Positions 8,699-18,736 of a stretch of 26,451 bases of DNA are shown here, piece by piece. The DNA comes from CAZZKF01 sp964654995. Its GTDB lineage: Bacteria; Pseudomonadota; Alphaproteobacteria; CAZZKF01. The notes below the pieces were generated by a model, which saw only the letters and a program-made list of their open reading frames with translations, ran no database searches and was not told where the DNA came from. Position numbers and translations under genes: made by a program. The stretch spans positions 1-26,451 of the forward strand of contig CAZZKF010000031.1 in assembly GCA_964654995.1 (NCBI GenBank). The letters run 5' to 3'. Each line of letters opens with the position of its first letter. Position 1 is the first letter of the stretch.

Positions 8699-9163
8699 AT
8701 GGCGAACATCGAATCCCGGCTCAAGGAGTACGGCATCGTCCTGCCCGACGCGCCGGCGCCCCAGGCCAACTATTTGCCCTATGTGATCAGCGGCCATCTG
8801 GTCCACGTTTCCGGCCAAATCCCGATTGACGCTGACGGCCGGATGATGACCGGGCGCATCGGCGCCGATCTCGGCATCGAAGATGGCCAGCGGGCGGCAC
8901 GGCTGTGCACGCTCAACGTCGTCGCCCAGGTGCGGCGCGCCTGCGACGGCGACCTTGATCGGGTGCGCCGGGTGGTGCGGATCGGCGGCTTCATCAACGC
9001 GGTACCGGATTTCGACCAGCATCCGGCGCTGCTCAACGCCGCCTCCGACCTGCTGGTCGAGATCTTCGGCGAGGCCGGGCGGCATGCCCGATTCGCCGTC
9101 GGCGCCGGCTCGCTGCCGCTCAATGTGCCGATCGAGATCGACGCCGTTTTCGAGCTGTCTTGA
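8699..9163 (+). CDS. RidA/YjgF/UK114-family protein
   Basis: This 154-residue protein is of the RidA superfamily, in the longer subgroup that begins MANIESRLKEYGI. RidA proteins are homotrimers; the best-known member deaminates reactive enamine/imine intermediates from PLP enzymes, but many subgroups have other or unknown roles. SGHLVHVSGQIP at 31-42 is the family core, and Arg131 (HARFAVGAGSLP) aligns with the carboxylate-binding arginine of active RidA, with Glu146 nearby in the VPIEIDAVFEL strand. Enamine deaminase activity is possible but not assured in this subgroup. AAGGG precedes the ATG at 8699. The gene heads a probable three-gene run with the phosphodiesterase and the FemAB/GNAT-like protein. 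Confidence 0.9.
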   Translation: MANIESRLKEYGIVLPDAPAPQANYLPYVISGHLVHVSGQIPIDADGRMMTGRIGADLGIEDGQRAARLCTLNVVAQVRRACDGDLDRVRRVVRIGGFINAVPDFDQHPALLNAASDLLVEIFGEAGRHARFAVGAGSLPLNVPIEIDAVFELS

Positions 9164-9169
9164 GCTGTC
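9152..9169 (+). repeat. Tandem GAGCTGTC repeat at the end of the RidA-family gene
   Basis: GAGCTGTC occurs at 9152-9159 and 9162-9169, a period of ten bases spanning the stop codon (TGA 9161-9163). An AT-rich stretch follows (9171-9184) before the next gene. I see no properly spaced promoter hexamers. It could be a small regulatory site or a chance duplication. Confidence 0.3.
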
Positions 9170-9197
9170 CAAATACTTATATTTCAGGTGAGATTGT

Positions 9198-9983
9198 TTG
9201 AACAACGACCTGAATTGGCTGAAAGAACGACCCGTCGCACATCGCGGCCTTCATGACAGCGAGGGGGGCCGGCCGGAGAATTCCATGGCCGCGATCGAGG
9301 CTGCGATGGCGGCCGGCTTCGGCATCGAGATCGACGTTCAGGTCTCAGGCGACGGCATCGCCATGGTCTTTCACGACCCCGGCCTCGCACGCATGACCGG
9401 CGACCGGCGGAGGGTTGCGGGCGTCGGTCACCGCCAGCTTGGCCGCCTGCGCCTCGAGGACGGCGACGAGACGATCCCGCGGCTTGTGGACGTGCTGGAC
9501 GCGGTCGACGGGCGGGTGCCGCTGCTCATCGACGTCAAGAATCTTGCGCCGGTGGCCGGCCCGCTGGAAGCCGCGGTCGCCCGCGATCTGGCCGGGCGTC
9601 ATGACCGTGTGGCCCTGATGATCTGGACACCCGGCTCGCTGGTCTGGTTTCGCCGCCACCTCGGAGCCGTGCCCGTCGGCCATATCGTCGCAAGCTGGCA
9701 GCGCGGCGGCGCCTGGTATCCCTGGTACCTGGTGCCCGGGATCGGCTGGTTTGCCCGCCGGCGCTCCGGCATGCCCGACTTTCTGGCCTATGACATCGCC
9801 TATCTGCCGCACTGGCTGGCGCGCCGGGCGCGCGCGCGCGGCACACCGGTTCTGACCTGGACGGTGCGCACGCAAGCTGACATTGAACTTGCCAGACGCG
9901 AGGCCGACAACATCATCTTCGAGGGCTTCCTTCCGGATGCCCCGCAGACCGTGTCCGCGGGCGAGGCTGTCCGCCATGGGTGA
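9198..9983 (+). CDS. Glycerophosphodiester phosphodiesterase family protein
   Basis: This 261-residue GDPD-family protein is predicted to hydrolyse glycerophosphodiesters to glycerol-3-phosphate and an alcohol. The catalytic and metal-binding set is complete: His15 and Arg16 in VAHRGLHD, Glu27 and Asn28 in PENS, Glu44 and Asp46 in IEIDVQ, and His59 in FHD. No signal peptide is present, so it should be cytoplasmic, like UgpQ. The start is TTG at 9198, supported by a strong AGGTGAG site (9186-9192) five bases upstream; no ATG or GTG in frame begins before the His15 motif. Use of TTG probably lowers expression. The last eight bases overlap the next gene's start, so translation is likely coupled. 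Confidence 0.92.
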   Translation: MNNDLNWLKERPVAHRGLHDSEGGRPENSMAAIEAAMAAGFGIEIDVQVSGDGIAMVFHDPGLARMTGDRRRVAGVGHRQLGRLRLEDGDETIPRLVDVLDAVDGRVPLLIDVKNLAPVAGPLEAAVARDLAGRHDRVALMIWTPGSLVWFRRHLGAVPVGHIVASWQRGGAWYPWYLVPGIGWFARRRSGMPDFLAYDIAYLPHWLARRARARGTPVLTWTVRTQADIELARREADNIIFEGFLPDAPQTVSAGEAVRHG

Positions 9984-11133
9984 CACCGAGGCCGTCATCG
10001 CCCGCGTGGTCTCAGGCATTGCCGAAATCGGCGCCGAGACCTGGGATGCCTGCGCCGGCGCCGGTAACGTCTTTGCCTCCTACGGCTTTCTTTCCGCCCT
10101 TGAGGAGTCCGGCTGCGTCGGCGAGCAGGCCGGCTGGCTGCCCCAGCATCTCATGCTCGAGGATGCCGGCGGTGCGACGCTGGGCGTGCTGCCGCTGTAC
10201 CTCAAAAGCCATTCCTACGGCGAATATGTCTTCGATCACGCCTGGGCACACGCCTTGGAGCGGGCCGGCGGGCGCTATTACCCCAAGCTGCAGTGCGCGG
10301 TCCCCTTTACGCCGGTGACCGGGCCGCGTCTGCTCGCCGCCCCCGGTACCGACCAGCCGGCGGTCCGGCGCGCGCTTGTCCAGGCCGCCATCGAGGTCGC
10401 CCGGCGCATGAGGGTTTCATCGCTGCACATCACCTTCCCCGAACGCAGCGAGTGGGAGCTGATGGGCGAGATGGGGCTGTTGCAGCGAACGGACCAGCAA
10501 TTTCACTGGCACAACCGCGGCTATGGCAGCTTCGACGATTTTCTGGCCACGCTGTCGTCGCGCAAGCGCAAGAACATCGCCAGGGAACGCGCCCGCGCGG
10601 TGCCCGAGGACATGGTGATCGAAACGCTCTCGGGCGCCGAGATCAGCGAAGCCCACTGGGACGCCTTTTTCGCCTTCTATATGGACACCGGCGCCCGCAA
10701 ATGGGGCCGGCCCTACCTGACCCGCGACTTTTTCAGCCTGCTGGGCGAGCGCCTGAGCGAGCGGATCGTGCTGATCATGTGCCGGCGGGCCGGGCGCTAT
10801 GTCGCCGGCGCCCTCAATCTGGTGGGCGGGGATGCGCTTTACGGGCGCTACTGGGGGTGCCTCGAGGACCACCGGTTTCTGCATTTCGAGGTCTGCTACT
10901 ACCGTGCCATCGACTATGCGATTGCGCAGGGGCTGGTCCGCGTCGAGGCCGGGGCGCAAGGCCCCCACAAGTTGCTGCGCGGCTATGAGCCGGTGCTCAC
11001 CTATTCGGCCCACTGGATCGCGGATGCCGGCTTCGCACAAGCGGTGGCCCGCTATCTTGAAGACGAGCGCCGCCAGGTGGCGCTGGAAGCGCAGGCCCTG
11101 GCCCGCCATACGCCTTTCAAAAAAGGTGGTTAG
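9976..11133 (+). CDS. COG3146 FemAB/GNAT-like acyltransferase
   Basis: This 385-residue protein matches the COG3146 (DUF482, PF04339) family, annotated as GNAT or FemAB-like acetyltransferases. Typical segments are NVFASYGFLSALEESG at the N-terminus, HNRGYGSFDDFLATLSSRKR in the middle with the RKRKNIARER basic stretch, and GRYWGCLEDHRFLHFEVCYY then GAQGPHKLLRGYEP near the C-terminus. The substrate is not established for the family. The start is ATG at 9976 (MGDTEAVIAR), which overlaps the phosphodiesterase stop by eight bases; an upstream in-frame reading from 9883 lies inside that gene. It ends 42 bases from the convergent clpA with no clear terminator between them. Confidence 0.88.
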   Translation: MGDTEAVIARVVSGIAEIGAETWDACAGAGNVFASYGFLSALEESGCVGEQAGWLPQHLMLEDAGGATLGVLPLYLKSHSYGEYVFDHAWAHALERAGGRYYPKLQCAVPFTPVTGPRLLAAPGTDQPAVRRALVQAAIEVARRMRVSSLHITFPERSEWELMGEMGLLQRTDQQFHWHNRGYGSFDDFLATLSSRKRKNIARERARAVPEDMVIETLSGAEISEAHWDAFFAFYMDTGARKWGRPYLTRDFFSLLGERLSERIVLIMCRRAGRYVAGALNLVGGDALYGRYWGCLEDHRFLHFEVCYYRAIDYAIAQGLVRVEAGAQGPHKLLRGYEPVLTYSAHWIADAGFAQAVARYLEDERRQVALEAQALARHTPFKKGG

Positions 11134-11175
11134 GCGCAATCCTTAAGATACCGGATACGAAAAACAGAGAAGATA

Positions 11176-13535
<2,360 letters not shown>

Positions 13536-13536
<1 letters not shown>

Positions 13537-13862
13537 TATTCCTTTTCCATCGTGCACTGAAGGGGGTGTTCGTGGCGGCGTGCGAACTCGGTCACCTGAG
13601 CCACCTTAGTCTCCGCGACCTCGTATGTATAGACGCCGCAGATTCCGATCCCCTTCTGGTGAACATGCAGCATGATGCGGGTCGCCTGCTCCCGGGTATG
13701 GTTGAAGAAGCGCTCCAGAACGTGGACCACGAACTCCATCGGCGTGTAATCGTCGTTCAACAGCAGCACGCGGTACATGGAGGGCTTTTTGGTCTTGGTC
13801 CGCGTGCTGGTCAGGATGCCGGTGGAGGTGTCCGAATCAGTGCCTTTCTTGCTGCCAGTCAT
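13536..13862 (-). CDS. clpS: ATP-dependent Clp protease adaptor ClpS
   Basis: This 108-residue N-degron adaptor binds the N-terminal domain of ClpA and delivers proteins with bulky N-terminal residues. After a flexible, Ser/Thr/Lys-rich extension (1-27) the fold begins at SMYRVLLLNDDYTPMEFV. Asn36, Asp37, Asp38, Thr40, Met42, Met64 and His68 correspond to the E. coli pocket and gate residues with an offset of two. The C-terminal EHPLQCTMEKE is typical. ATG at 13862 gives a normal length; there is no strong Shine-Dalgarno, and the frame stays open upstream without resembling ClpS. Confidence 0.96.
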
Positions 13863-13925
13863 TGCCGAAACCGCCACGCACGAACCGCTCTGTTCCTCAT
13901 CCAGCTTAACCTTTCTCACCCTAAT

Positions 13926-13954
13926 TAAATATGAACCGGTGGGGGGGAGAGCAA
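13926..13954 (-). promoter_or_regulatory. Candidate sigma-70 promoter of clpS-clpA
   Basis: On the minus strand TTGCTC (plus 13949-13954) and TATTTA (plus 13926-13931) are separated by 17 bases. Transcription would start near 13919, about 57 bases before the clpS ATG. This separates clpSA from the psuG operon. The nearby GGTTAACC palindrome (13962-13969) is followed, on the minus strand, by five Ts, but it has only a 4-bp stem and no loop. Confidence 0.5.
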
Positions 13955-13989
13955 GCAAAAAGGTTAACCGCGAGGGCCTCATCCGCCGC

Positions 13990-14880
13990 TCACAGGGCTT
14001 CGGCAATGCGGGCGGCAAGGTGCGCGTTGGCAAGCGCCAGGGCGCGATTGCAGGCGCGGGTCCGCCCACCCGAAAGCTCATCCAGCGCGGCCAGCAGATG
14101 GGGCGTGAGATCCGGCCCGGACATCCCCTGTTTGCTGGCTTGTGTCAGCGCCTCCTCGACCCAGACAGCGACCTGATCGGGCGCCAGCACAGCGCCGGCG
14201 GGCGGCGGCTGCGCGATGACGACCCCGCCCGCCGCCTCAAACCGCCAATGAGCACGCAGGATCATGGCGGCGTCTTCCGGCGAGTCCGCCCGGTGGCGCA
14301 CCGCACAGCCTGAGGTGCGGGCATAAAAGGCGGGAAAGGCATCGCAGCCATAGCCGATGACCGGCACACCGTGGCTTTCCAGCACCTCGAGCGTCGCCGG
14401 AATGTCGAGCACCGCCTTGGCACCGCTGCAGATGACGGCAACGCGGGCGCGTGCCAGCTCGAAAAGATCGGCGGAGACATCGAAGGGGGCGCCGCGATGG
14501 ACGCCGCCGATGCCGCCGGTGGCGATCACCGCAATGCCGGCCTCGGCGGCGATCCGCAGGGTGGCGGAGACTGTCGTCGCCCCGCTGCTACCGGACGCAA
14601 TCAACGGCGCCAGATCGGCGGTCGCACATTTGGGCGGCGGCGGTTCGCCGGCCAGGCGCGCCAGGTCATCGGCATCAAGGCCGACCCGGATGACCCCGTC
14701 GATGACGGCGATCATCGCGGGGACCGCACCTGCCTCTCGCACCGCCGCGTGAAGGGCGCGGGCCAACTCAAGATTGTCAGGTCGGGGAAAACCGTGGGCG
14801 ATGATGGTCGATTCCAGCGCCACCACCGGGCGGGCGTCCTCGAGTGCAGCCGCGACCTCGGGCGCGACGGCGATGTCCAT
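13990..14880 (-). CDS. psuG: Pseudouridine-5'-phosphate glycosidase
   Basis: This 296-residue PsuG/IndA-family enzyme cleaves the C-C glycosidic bond of pseudouridine 5'-phosphate to give uracil and ribose 5-phosphate. VALESTIIAHGFPRP carries the catalytic Glu23, PPPKCATADL carries Lys84, and CSGAKAVLDIPATLEVLE carries the Schiff-base Lys155, matching Glu31, Lys93 and Lys166 of E. coli PsuG. The metal-binding Asp region FDVSADL is present. ATG at 14880 fits the family N-terminus; a GTG at 14895 overlaps the upstream stop as GTGA and would add five residues (MSAPA), so coupling argues for that alternative. Neither start has a clear Shine-Dalgarno. The pseudouridine kinase (PfkB type) that usually accompanies it is not in this window. 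Confidence 0.93.
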   Translation of the reverse strand: MDIAVAPEVAAALEDARPVVALESTIIAHGFPRPDNLELARALHAAVREAGAVPAMIAVIDGVIRVGLDADDLARLAGEPPPPKCATADLAPLIASGSSGATTVSATLRIAAEAGIAVIATGGIGGVHRGAPFDVSADLFELARARVAVICSGAKAVLDIPATLEVLESHGVPVIGYGCDAFPAFYARTSGCAVRHRADSPEDAAMILRAHWRFEAAGGVVIAQPPPAGAVLAPDQVAVWVEEALTQASKQGMSGPDLTPHLLAALDELSGGRTRACNRALALANAHLAARIAEAL

Positions 14881-14891
14881 CGCCGGCGCGC

Positions 14892-16283
14892 TCACAGACC
14901 GGAGGGATCCAGCCCGCTGGCCCGCAACTCGTCCGCCAGTTCGCTCTTCAGCGCCGCCAGCCCGTCCTGCGACTGGGCCTCGCAACGGGCGACCAGAACG
15001 GCCTGGGTGTTCGACGCCCTGAGCAGCCACCAGCCGTGATCGTTGCTGACCCGCACGCCGTCGATGTCGAGCACCCGGGCGCCCCGCGCACGCAGCCGGT
15101 CGCGGACTTCCTTCACCAGCTCGAACTTGCGCTCTTCCGGGCAGGCCAGGCGAATCTCCGGGGTGTTCACGACCTCCGGCAAGGCGTCGCGCAGCTCCGC
15201 CAGGCTGCGCCCGGCGCGCGTGAGCGCCGCCAGCAGGCGCACCGCCGCATAGATGGCATCGTCAAAGCCGTAGTAGCGGTCGGCGAAGAAGATGTGGCCG
15301 CTCATCTCGCCAGCCAGCGGCGCCCCGGTCTCCGCCATCTTGGTCTTGATCAGCGAATGCCCGGTGCGCCACAGCAAGGGTTCGCCGCCGGCTGCCGCGA
15401 TCTCGTCGAACAGCACCTGGCTGGCCTTGACGTCGGCGATCACCGTGGCGCCGGGCCGGTCGATCAGCAAATCACGGGCAAGAATGGCCAGAAGCTGATC
15501 GCCCCAGACGATGCGCCCCTGTCCATCGACGGCACCGATGCGGTCGCCGTCGCCGTCAAAGGCGATGCCGAGATCGAGCCCCCGGGCACGGACCGTTTCG
15601 ATCAGTTGTTCCAGCGTCTCGGGCTTGGTCGGGTCGGGATGGTGATTGGGAAAGCTGCCGTCGATTTCGGCGTTGAGCAGGATATGGCGCCCCGGCAGGC
15701 GCTCGGTGAGCATCTCGACAATACGCCCGGCCGAGCCGTTGCCCGGATCCCAGGCCACCGCCATCGGTGCGATCTTCAGATCGCCGCTCTCGACATCGCG
15801 CAGCAGGCGCTCCACATAGGCGGCTTCGATGTCATGGCGCTCGCACCTGCCCGAGCCGGAATCGCCCCAGCCGGCGGCGGCCAGCTTGCCCAGCGTCTGG
15901 ATCTGGGCGCCGAAAAAGGGACGCGTCCCGATCATCATCTTGAAGCCGTTGTGATCCGGGGGGTTATGGGAGCCGGTCACCATGATGCCGCCATCGGCCT
16001 CGAGCTCGTGAACCGCGAAATAGAGCATCGGCGTCGGCCCCAGGCCGATGTCCAGCACATCGACGCCGGCATCCATGAGACCACGGGCGAGCGCCTCGGC
16101 CAGAGGCTGCGAACTGACCCGCCCGTCGCGTCCCACGCAGACCCGCCGGCCGCCTTCGCGGGAGACCATCGAGCCGAAGGTGCGCCCGATGGCATAGGCG
16201 TCCTCCTCGCCCAGGGTCTCGCCGACAATGCCGCGGATATCGTACTCCCGCAGCACCGTGGGATCGAATGAATGGCCCTGCAT
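14892..16283 (-). CDS. Phosphomannomutase/phosphoglucomutase
   Basis: This 463-residue alpha-D-phosphohexomutase of the AlgC/ManB type converts hexose 6-phosphate to hexose 1-phosphate through a phosphoserine. The family motifs are in order: the phosphoserine loop MVTGSHNPPDHNG (Ser105), the Mg2+ loop DGDGDR (243-248), the sugar-binding loop GEMSGH (325-330), and the phosphate-binding RASNTQ near the C-terminus. ATG at 16283 gives MQGHSFDPTVLREYDIRG, with the usual REYDIRG start, and GAGGCG lies just upstream. It sits 22 bases after ugd and overlaps the alternative psuG GTG start. Together with galU and ugd it supplies UDP-glucose and UDP-glucuronate, and possibly mannose 1-phosphate, for surface polysaccharide. 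Confidence 0.94.
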   Translation of the reverse strand: MQGHSFDPTVLREYDIRGIVGETLGEEDAYAIGRTFGSMVSREGGRRVCVGRDGRVSSQPLAEALARGLMDAGVDVLDIGLGPTPMLYFAVHELEADGGIMVTGSHNPPDHNGFKMMIGTRPFFGAQIQTLGKLAAAGWGDSGSGRCERHDIEAAYVERLLRDVESGDLKIAPMAVAWDPGNGSAGRIVEMLTERLPGRHILLNAEIDGSFPNHHPDPTKPETLEQLIETVRARGLDLGIAFDGDGDRIGAVDGQGRIVWGDQLLAILARDLLIDRPGATVIADVKASQVLFDEIAAAGGEPLLWRTGHSLIKTKMAETGAPLAGEMSGHIFFADRYYGFDDAIYAAVRLLAALTRAGRSLAELRDALPEVVNTPEIRLACPEERKFELVKEVRDRLRARGARVLDIDGVRVSNDHGWWLLRASNTQAVLVARCEAQSQDGLAALKSELADELRASGLDPSGL

Positions 16284-16305
16284 GTTCGCCTCGCTTCTGA
16301 TCGCC

Positions 16306-17643
16306 TTAATCGGAGGGCTCCGAATCCTCGACGCCGGCCGGCGGCCGGCCGATCGAATAATAGCGAAAACCGGCGGCCGCCATCTCGTCGGGACGGTAGA
16401 TATTGCGCAGGTCAACCATGATTGGCTCACTCAGCAAGTCGCGCACGCGGTTCAGATCGAGCGCCCGGAACTCGTTCCATTCGGTGACAATGACCACCGC
16501 ATCCGAGCCCTCCATGGCATCATAGGCGTCCTCGCAGAATTCAACACCGTCAAGGACCTTGGCCGCTTCTTCCATGCCTTCGGGGTCGAACGCCCGGATG
16601 CGCGCGCCCTTGTCCTTGAGGCCGCGGACGATGTCGATCGCCGGGCTGTCGCGCATGTCGTCCGTATTGGGCTTGAAGGTGAGCCCCAGAAGCGCAATCG
16701 TCTTGTCCAGCACCGAGCCGCCGCAGGCCGCGATGATGCGCCCGGCCATCGCCCGCTTGCGCCGGGAGTTGACCTGCACGACGGCTTCGACAATGCGCTG
16801 GTCGACGCCGTGCAGCTCGGCGGTGCGCAGCAGCGCCAGCGTATCCTTGGGAAAGCAACTGCCGCCATAGCCGGGCCCGGCATGCAGGAACTTGCGCCCG
16901 ATGCGCCCGTCGAGGCCGATGCCCTTGGCCACGTCCTGCACCGTGGCGCCGACCTTTTCGCAGAGATCGGCGATCTCGTTGATGAAGGTGATCTTGGTCG
17001 CCAGAAAGGCATTGGCGGCATATTTGATCAGTTCGGCGGTCTCGAGCGTGGTGAACAGGATCGGCGTTTCCAGCAGATAGAGCGGCCGGTAAAGCTCGCG
17101 CATCACCGCGCGTGCGCGCTCCGACTCGGCGCCCACCACCACCCGGTTGGGGCGGATGAAATCCTCGATGGCCGAGCCCTCGCGCAGGAACTCGGGGTTC
17201 GACGCGACATCGAAATCGGCGTCGGGGCGGGCCTTCGAGATGATGCGCTGCAGCTCGCGCCCGGTGCCCACCGGCACGGTGGATTTGGTGATCACCACCG
17301 TCGGCCCGTCGAGCGCCGCGGCAATCTCCTCGGCCGCCGCATAGACGTAGGAGAGATCGGCATGGCCGTCACCGCGCCGGCTCGGCGTGCCCACCGCGAT
17401 GAATACGGCCTCAGAGCGCGCCACGGCAGCCGCCAGATCGGTGGAAAAGGACAGCCGCCTGAATCGCTGATTGTGGGCGATCATGTCGTCGAGACCGGGC
17501 TCATAGATGGGAATTTTCCCGGCCTCGAGGCCGGCGATGCGCTCGGCATCCTGATCGACGCAGACGACCTCGTGGCCGAATTCAGAGAAGCAGGCGCCGG
17601 ACACCAGCCCGACATAGCCCGCCCCGATCATGGCAACTCGCAT
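16306..17643 (-). CDS. ugd: UDP-glucose 6-dehydrogenase
   Basis: This 445-residue UDP-glucose/GDP-mannose dehydrogenase family enzyme oxidises UDP-glucose to UDP-glucuronate with two NAD+. The Rossmann motif IGAGYVGLVSGACF opens the protein. Catalytic Cys263 lies in GPGYGGSCFPKD, with Asp267 following and Lys207 in ELIKYAANAF. The C-terminal domain has LGLTFKPNTDDMRDSP, which is typical. ATG at 17643 gives the expected MRVAMIGAGYVG. It lies 36 bases downstream of galU, whose product is its substrate, so an operon is very likely. Confidence 0.96.
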   Translation of the reverse strand: MRVAMIGAGYVGLVSGACFSEFGHEVVCVDQDAERIAGLEAGKIPIYEPGLDDMIAHNQRFRRLSFSTDLAAAVARSEAVFIAVGTPSRRGDGHADLSYVYAAAEEIAAALDGPTVVITKSTVPVGTGRELQRIISKARPDADFDVASNPEFLREGSAIEDFIRPNRVVVGAESERARAVMRELYRPLYLLETPILFTTLETAELIKYAANAFLATKITFINEIADLCEKVGATVQDVAKGIGLDGRIGRKFLHAGPGYGGSCFPKDTLALLRTAELHGVDQRIVEAVVQVNSRRKRAMAGRIIAACGGSVLDKTIALLGLTFKPNTDDMRDSPAIDIVRGLKDKGARIRAFDPEGMEEAAKVLDGVEFCEDAYDAMEGSDAVVIVTEWNEFRALDLNRVRDLLSEPIMVDLRNIYRPDEMAAAGFRYYSIGRPPAGVEDSEPSD

Positions 17644-17679
17644 GACACCAAATCCGTTGGTTCAATAAACTGGACCAGC

Positions 17680-18564
17680 CTAGGCCGGTTTGTCCGGGAC
17701 CATCCCGGACAGGAATTCGACGACACCCTCGCGCATGTCCTCGCGCGCCAGGGCATAGGCAAGATTGGCATGCAGAAAGCCGATTTTGTCGCCGCAATCG
17801 AATCGCACGCCATCGAAACGATAGCCGTAAAATGGCGCCTCCCCGATCATTCGGGCAAGCGCGTCGGTGAGCTGGATCTCGCCCCCTGCACCGGCCTCAT
17901 GGCGGGCGAGATGGGTGAATACCTCCGGCTCGAGAATATAGCGGCCGATGACCGCCAGACTGGAAGGTGCCTCGTCCGGCGCCGGCTTTTCCACCAGCCC
18001 GGTCACCTCCACCAGGCGCCCGTCCTCGGCGCCCGGCGCCAGCACCCCGTAGCGTGCGGTGTGCTCGCGCGGCACCTCCATCACCGCCACCATGTTGCCG
18101 CCGACGCGGGCATGTGCGTCCACCATCTGCCTGAGGCAGCCGGGCGCGGCCTGGATCAGATCATCGGCCAGCAGCACCGCGAACGGCTCGTTGTTGACCA
18201 GATTGCGCGCACACCACACCGCGTGGCCAAGGCCCAGCGGCTCCTGCTGGCGCAGGTAGCAGACGGCGCCGGCCGGGGCCATGACGGCGCGGACCTCGGC
18301 CAGGGCCTGCTTCTTACCGCGGGCGTCGAGCAGGTTCTCGAGCTCCACCGAATGATCGAAATGGTCCTCGATGGCCCCCTTGCCGCGGCCGGTGATGAAG
18401 ATGAATTCCTCGATGCCGGCCTCGCGGGCCTCCTCGACCGCATATTGGATCAAAGGCTTGTCGACAACCGGGAGCATTTCCTTGGGCATCGCCTTGGTGG
18501 CCGGAAGAAACCGCGTCCCCATGCCGCCGACCGGGAAAACCGCCTTGCGTATGCGACCTGTCAT
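17680..18564 (-). CDS. galU: UTP-glucose-1-phosphate uridylyltransferase
   Basis: This 294-residue enzyme makes UDP-glucose from UTP and glucose 1-phosphate. The nucleotide-binding loop PVGGMGTRFLPATKAMPKEM is at 11-30, followed by LPVVDKPLIQYAVEEA. GLVEKP and RFDCGDKIGFLHANL are also typical of GalU. ATG at 18564 has GAGG nearby and gives MTGRIRKAVFPVGG; an upstream in-frame reading is possible but would add residues not typical of the family. It is the first gene of galU-ugd-mutase-psuG and probably has its own promoter, because a stem-loop separates it from the DnaJ gene 171 bases upstream. Confidence 0.96.
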   Translation of the reverse strand: MTGRIRKAVFPVGGMGTRFLPATKAMPKEMLPVVDKPLIQYAVEEAREAGIEEFIFITGRGKGAIEDHFDHSVELENLLDARGKKQALAEVRAVMAPAGAVCYLRQQEPLGLGHAVWCARNLVNNEPFAVLLADDLIQAAPGCLRQMVDAHARVGGNMVAVMEVPREHTARYGVLAPGAEDGRLVEVTGLVEKPAPDEAPSSLAVIGRYILEPEVFTHLARHEAGAGGEIQLTDALARMIGEAPFYGYRFDGVRFDCGDKIGFLHANLAYALAREDMREGVVEFLSGMVPDKPA

Positions 18565-18669
18565 GGCTGCCTCAACACCCTCTGGTTGACCCGTTTTCTC
18601 ATCCATTCCCAGGCGCTTTTGTGCCACGGCGCGAGGCCCGGAACAACCCCGGACTATGGGGCGGAGTTC

Positions 18670-18684
18670 ATAACATCCTGTTAA
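18670..18684 (-). promoter_or_regulatory. CtrA-box-like element upstream of galU
   Basis: On the minus strand the sequence reads TTAA, seven bases, TTAT: one mismatch to the CtrA consensus TTAA-N7-TTAA with the right spacing. It lies about 106 bases before the galU ATG. No clear -35/-10 pair accompanies it. It could be chance. Confidence 0.25.
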
Positions 18685-18691
18685 ACGATAC

Positions 18692-18736
18692 GATTTCGGG
18701 CGAGGCCCGGTTCCGCTCCGGACGCCGGGCGAAATC
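18692..18736 (-). terminator. Stem-loop after the DnaJ-domain gene
   Basis: GATTTC (18692-18697) pairs with GAAATC (18731-18736), and GCCCGG (18705-18710) pairs directly inside with CCGGGC (18725-18730). This makes a 12-bp stem with a seven-base bulge and a 14-base loop. The first arm as transcribed abuts the TAG stop of the DnaJ gene. Only short T stretches follow on the minus strand, so it is a terminator or attenuator of moderate quality. Confidence 0.45.

Noticed and set aside
13962..13975. Terminator after psuG from GGTTAACC followed by five Ts
   Set aside because: The palindrome has no loop and only a 4-bp arm, too weak for an intrinsic terminator.
16228..18684. An 818-codon open frame on the plus strand over ugd and galU
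   Set aside because: It crosses two intergenic regions and is antisense to two conserved enzymes. Such a span is not expected of a real gene, and it shows no domain.
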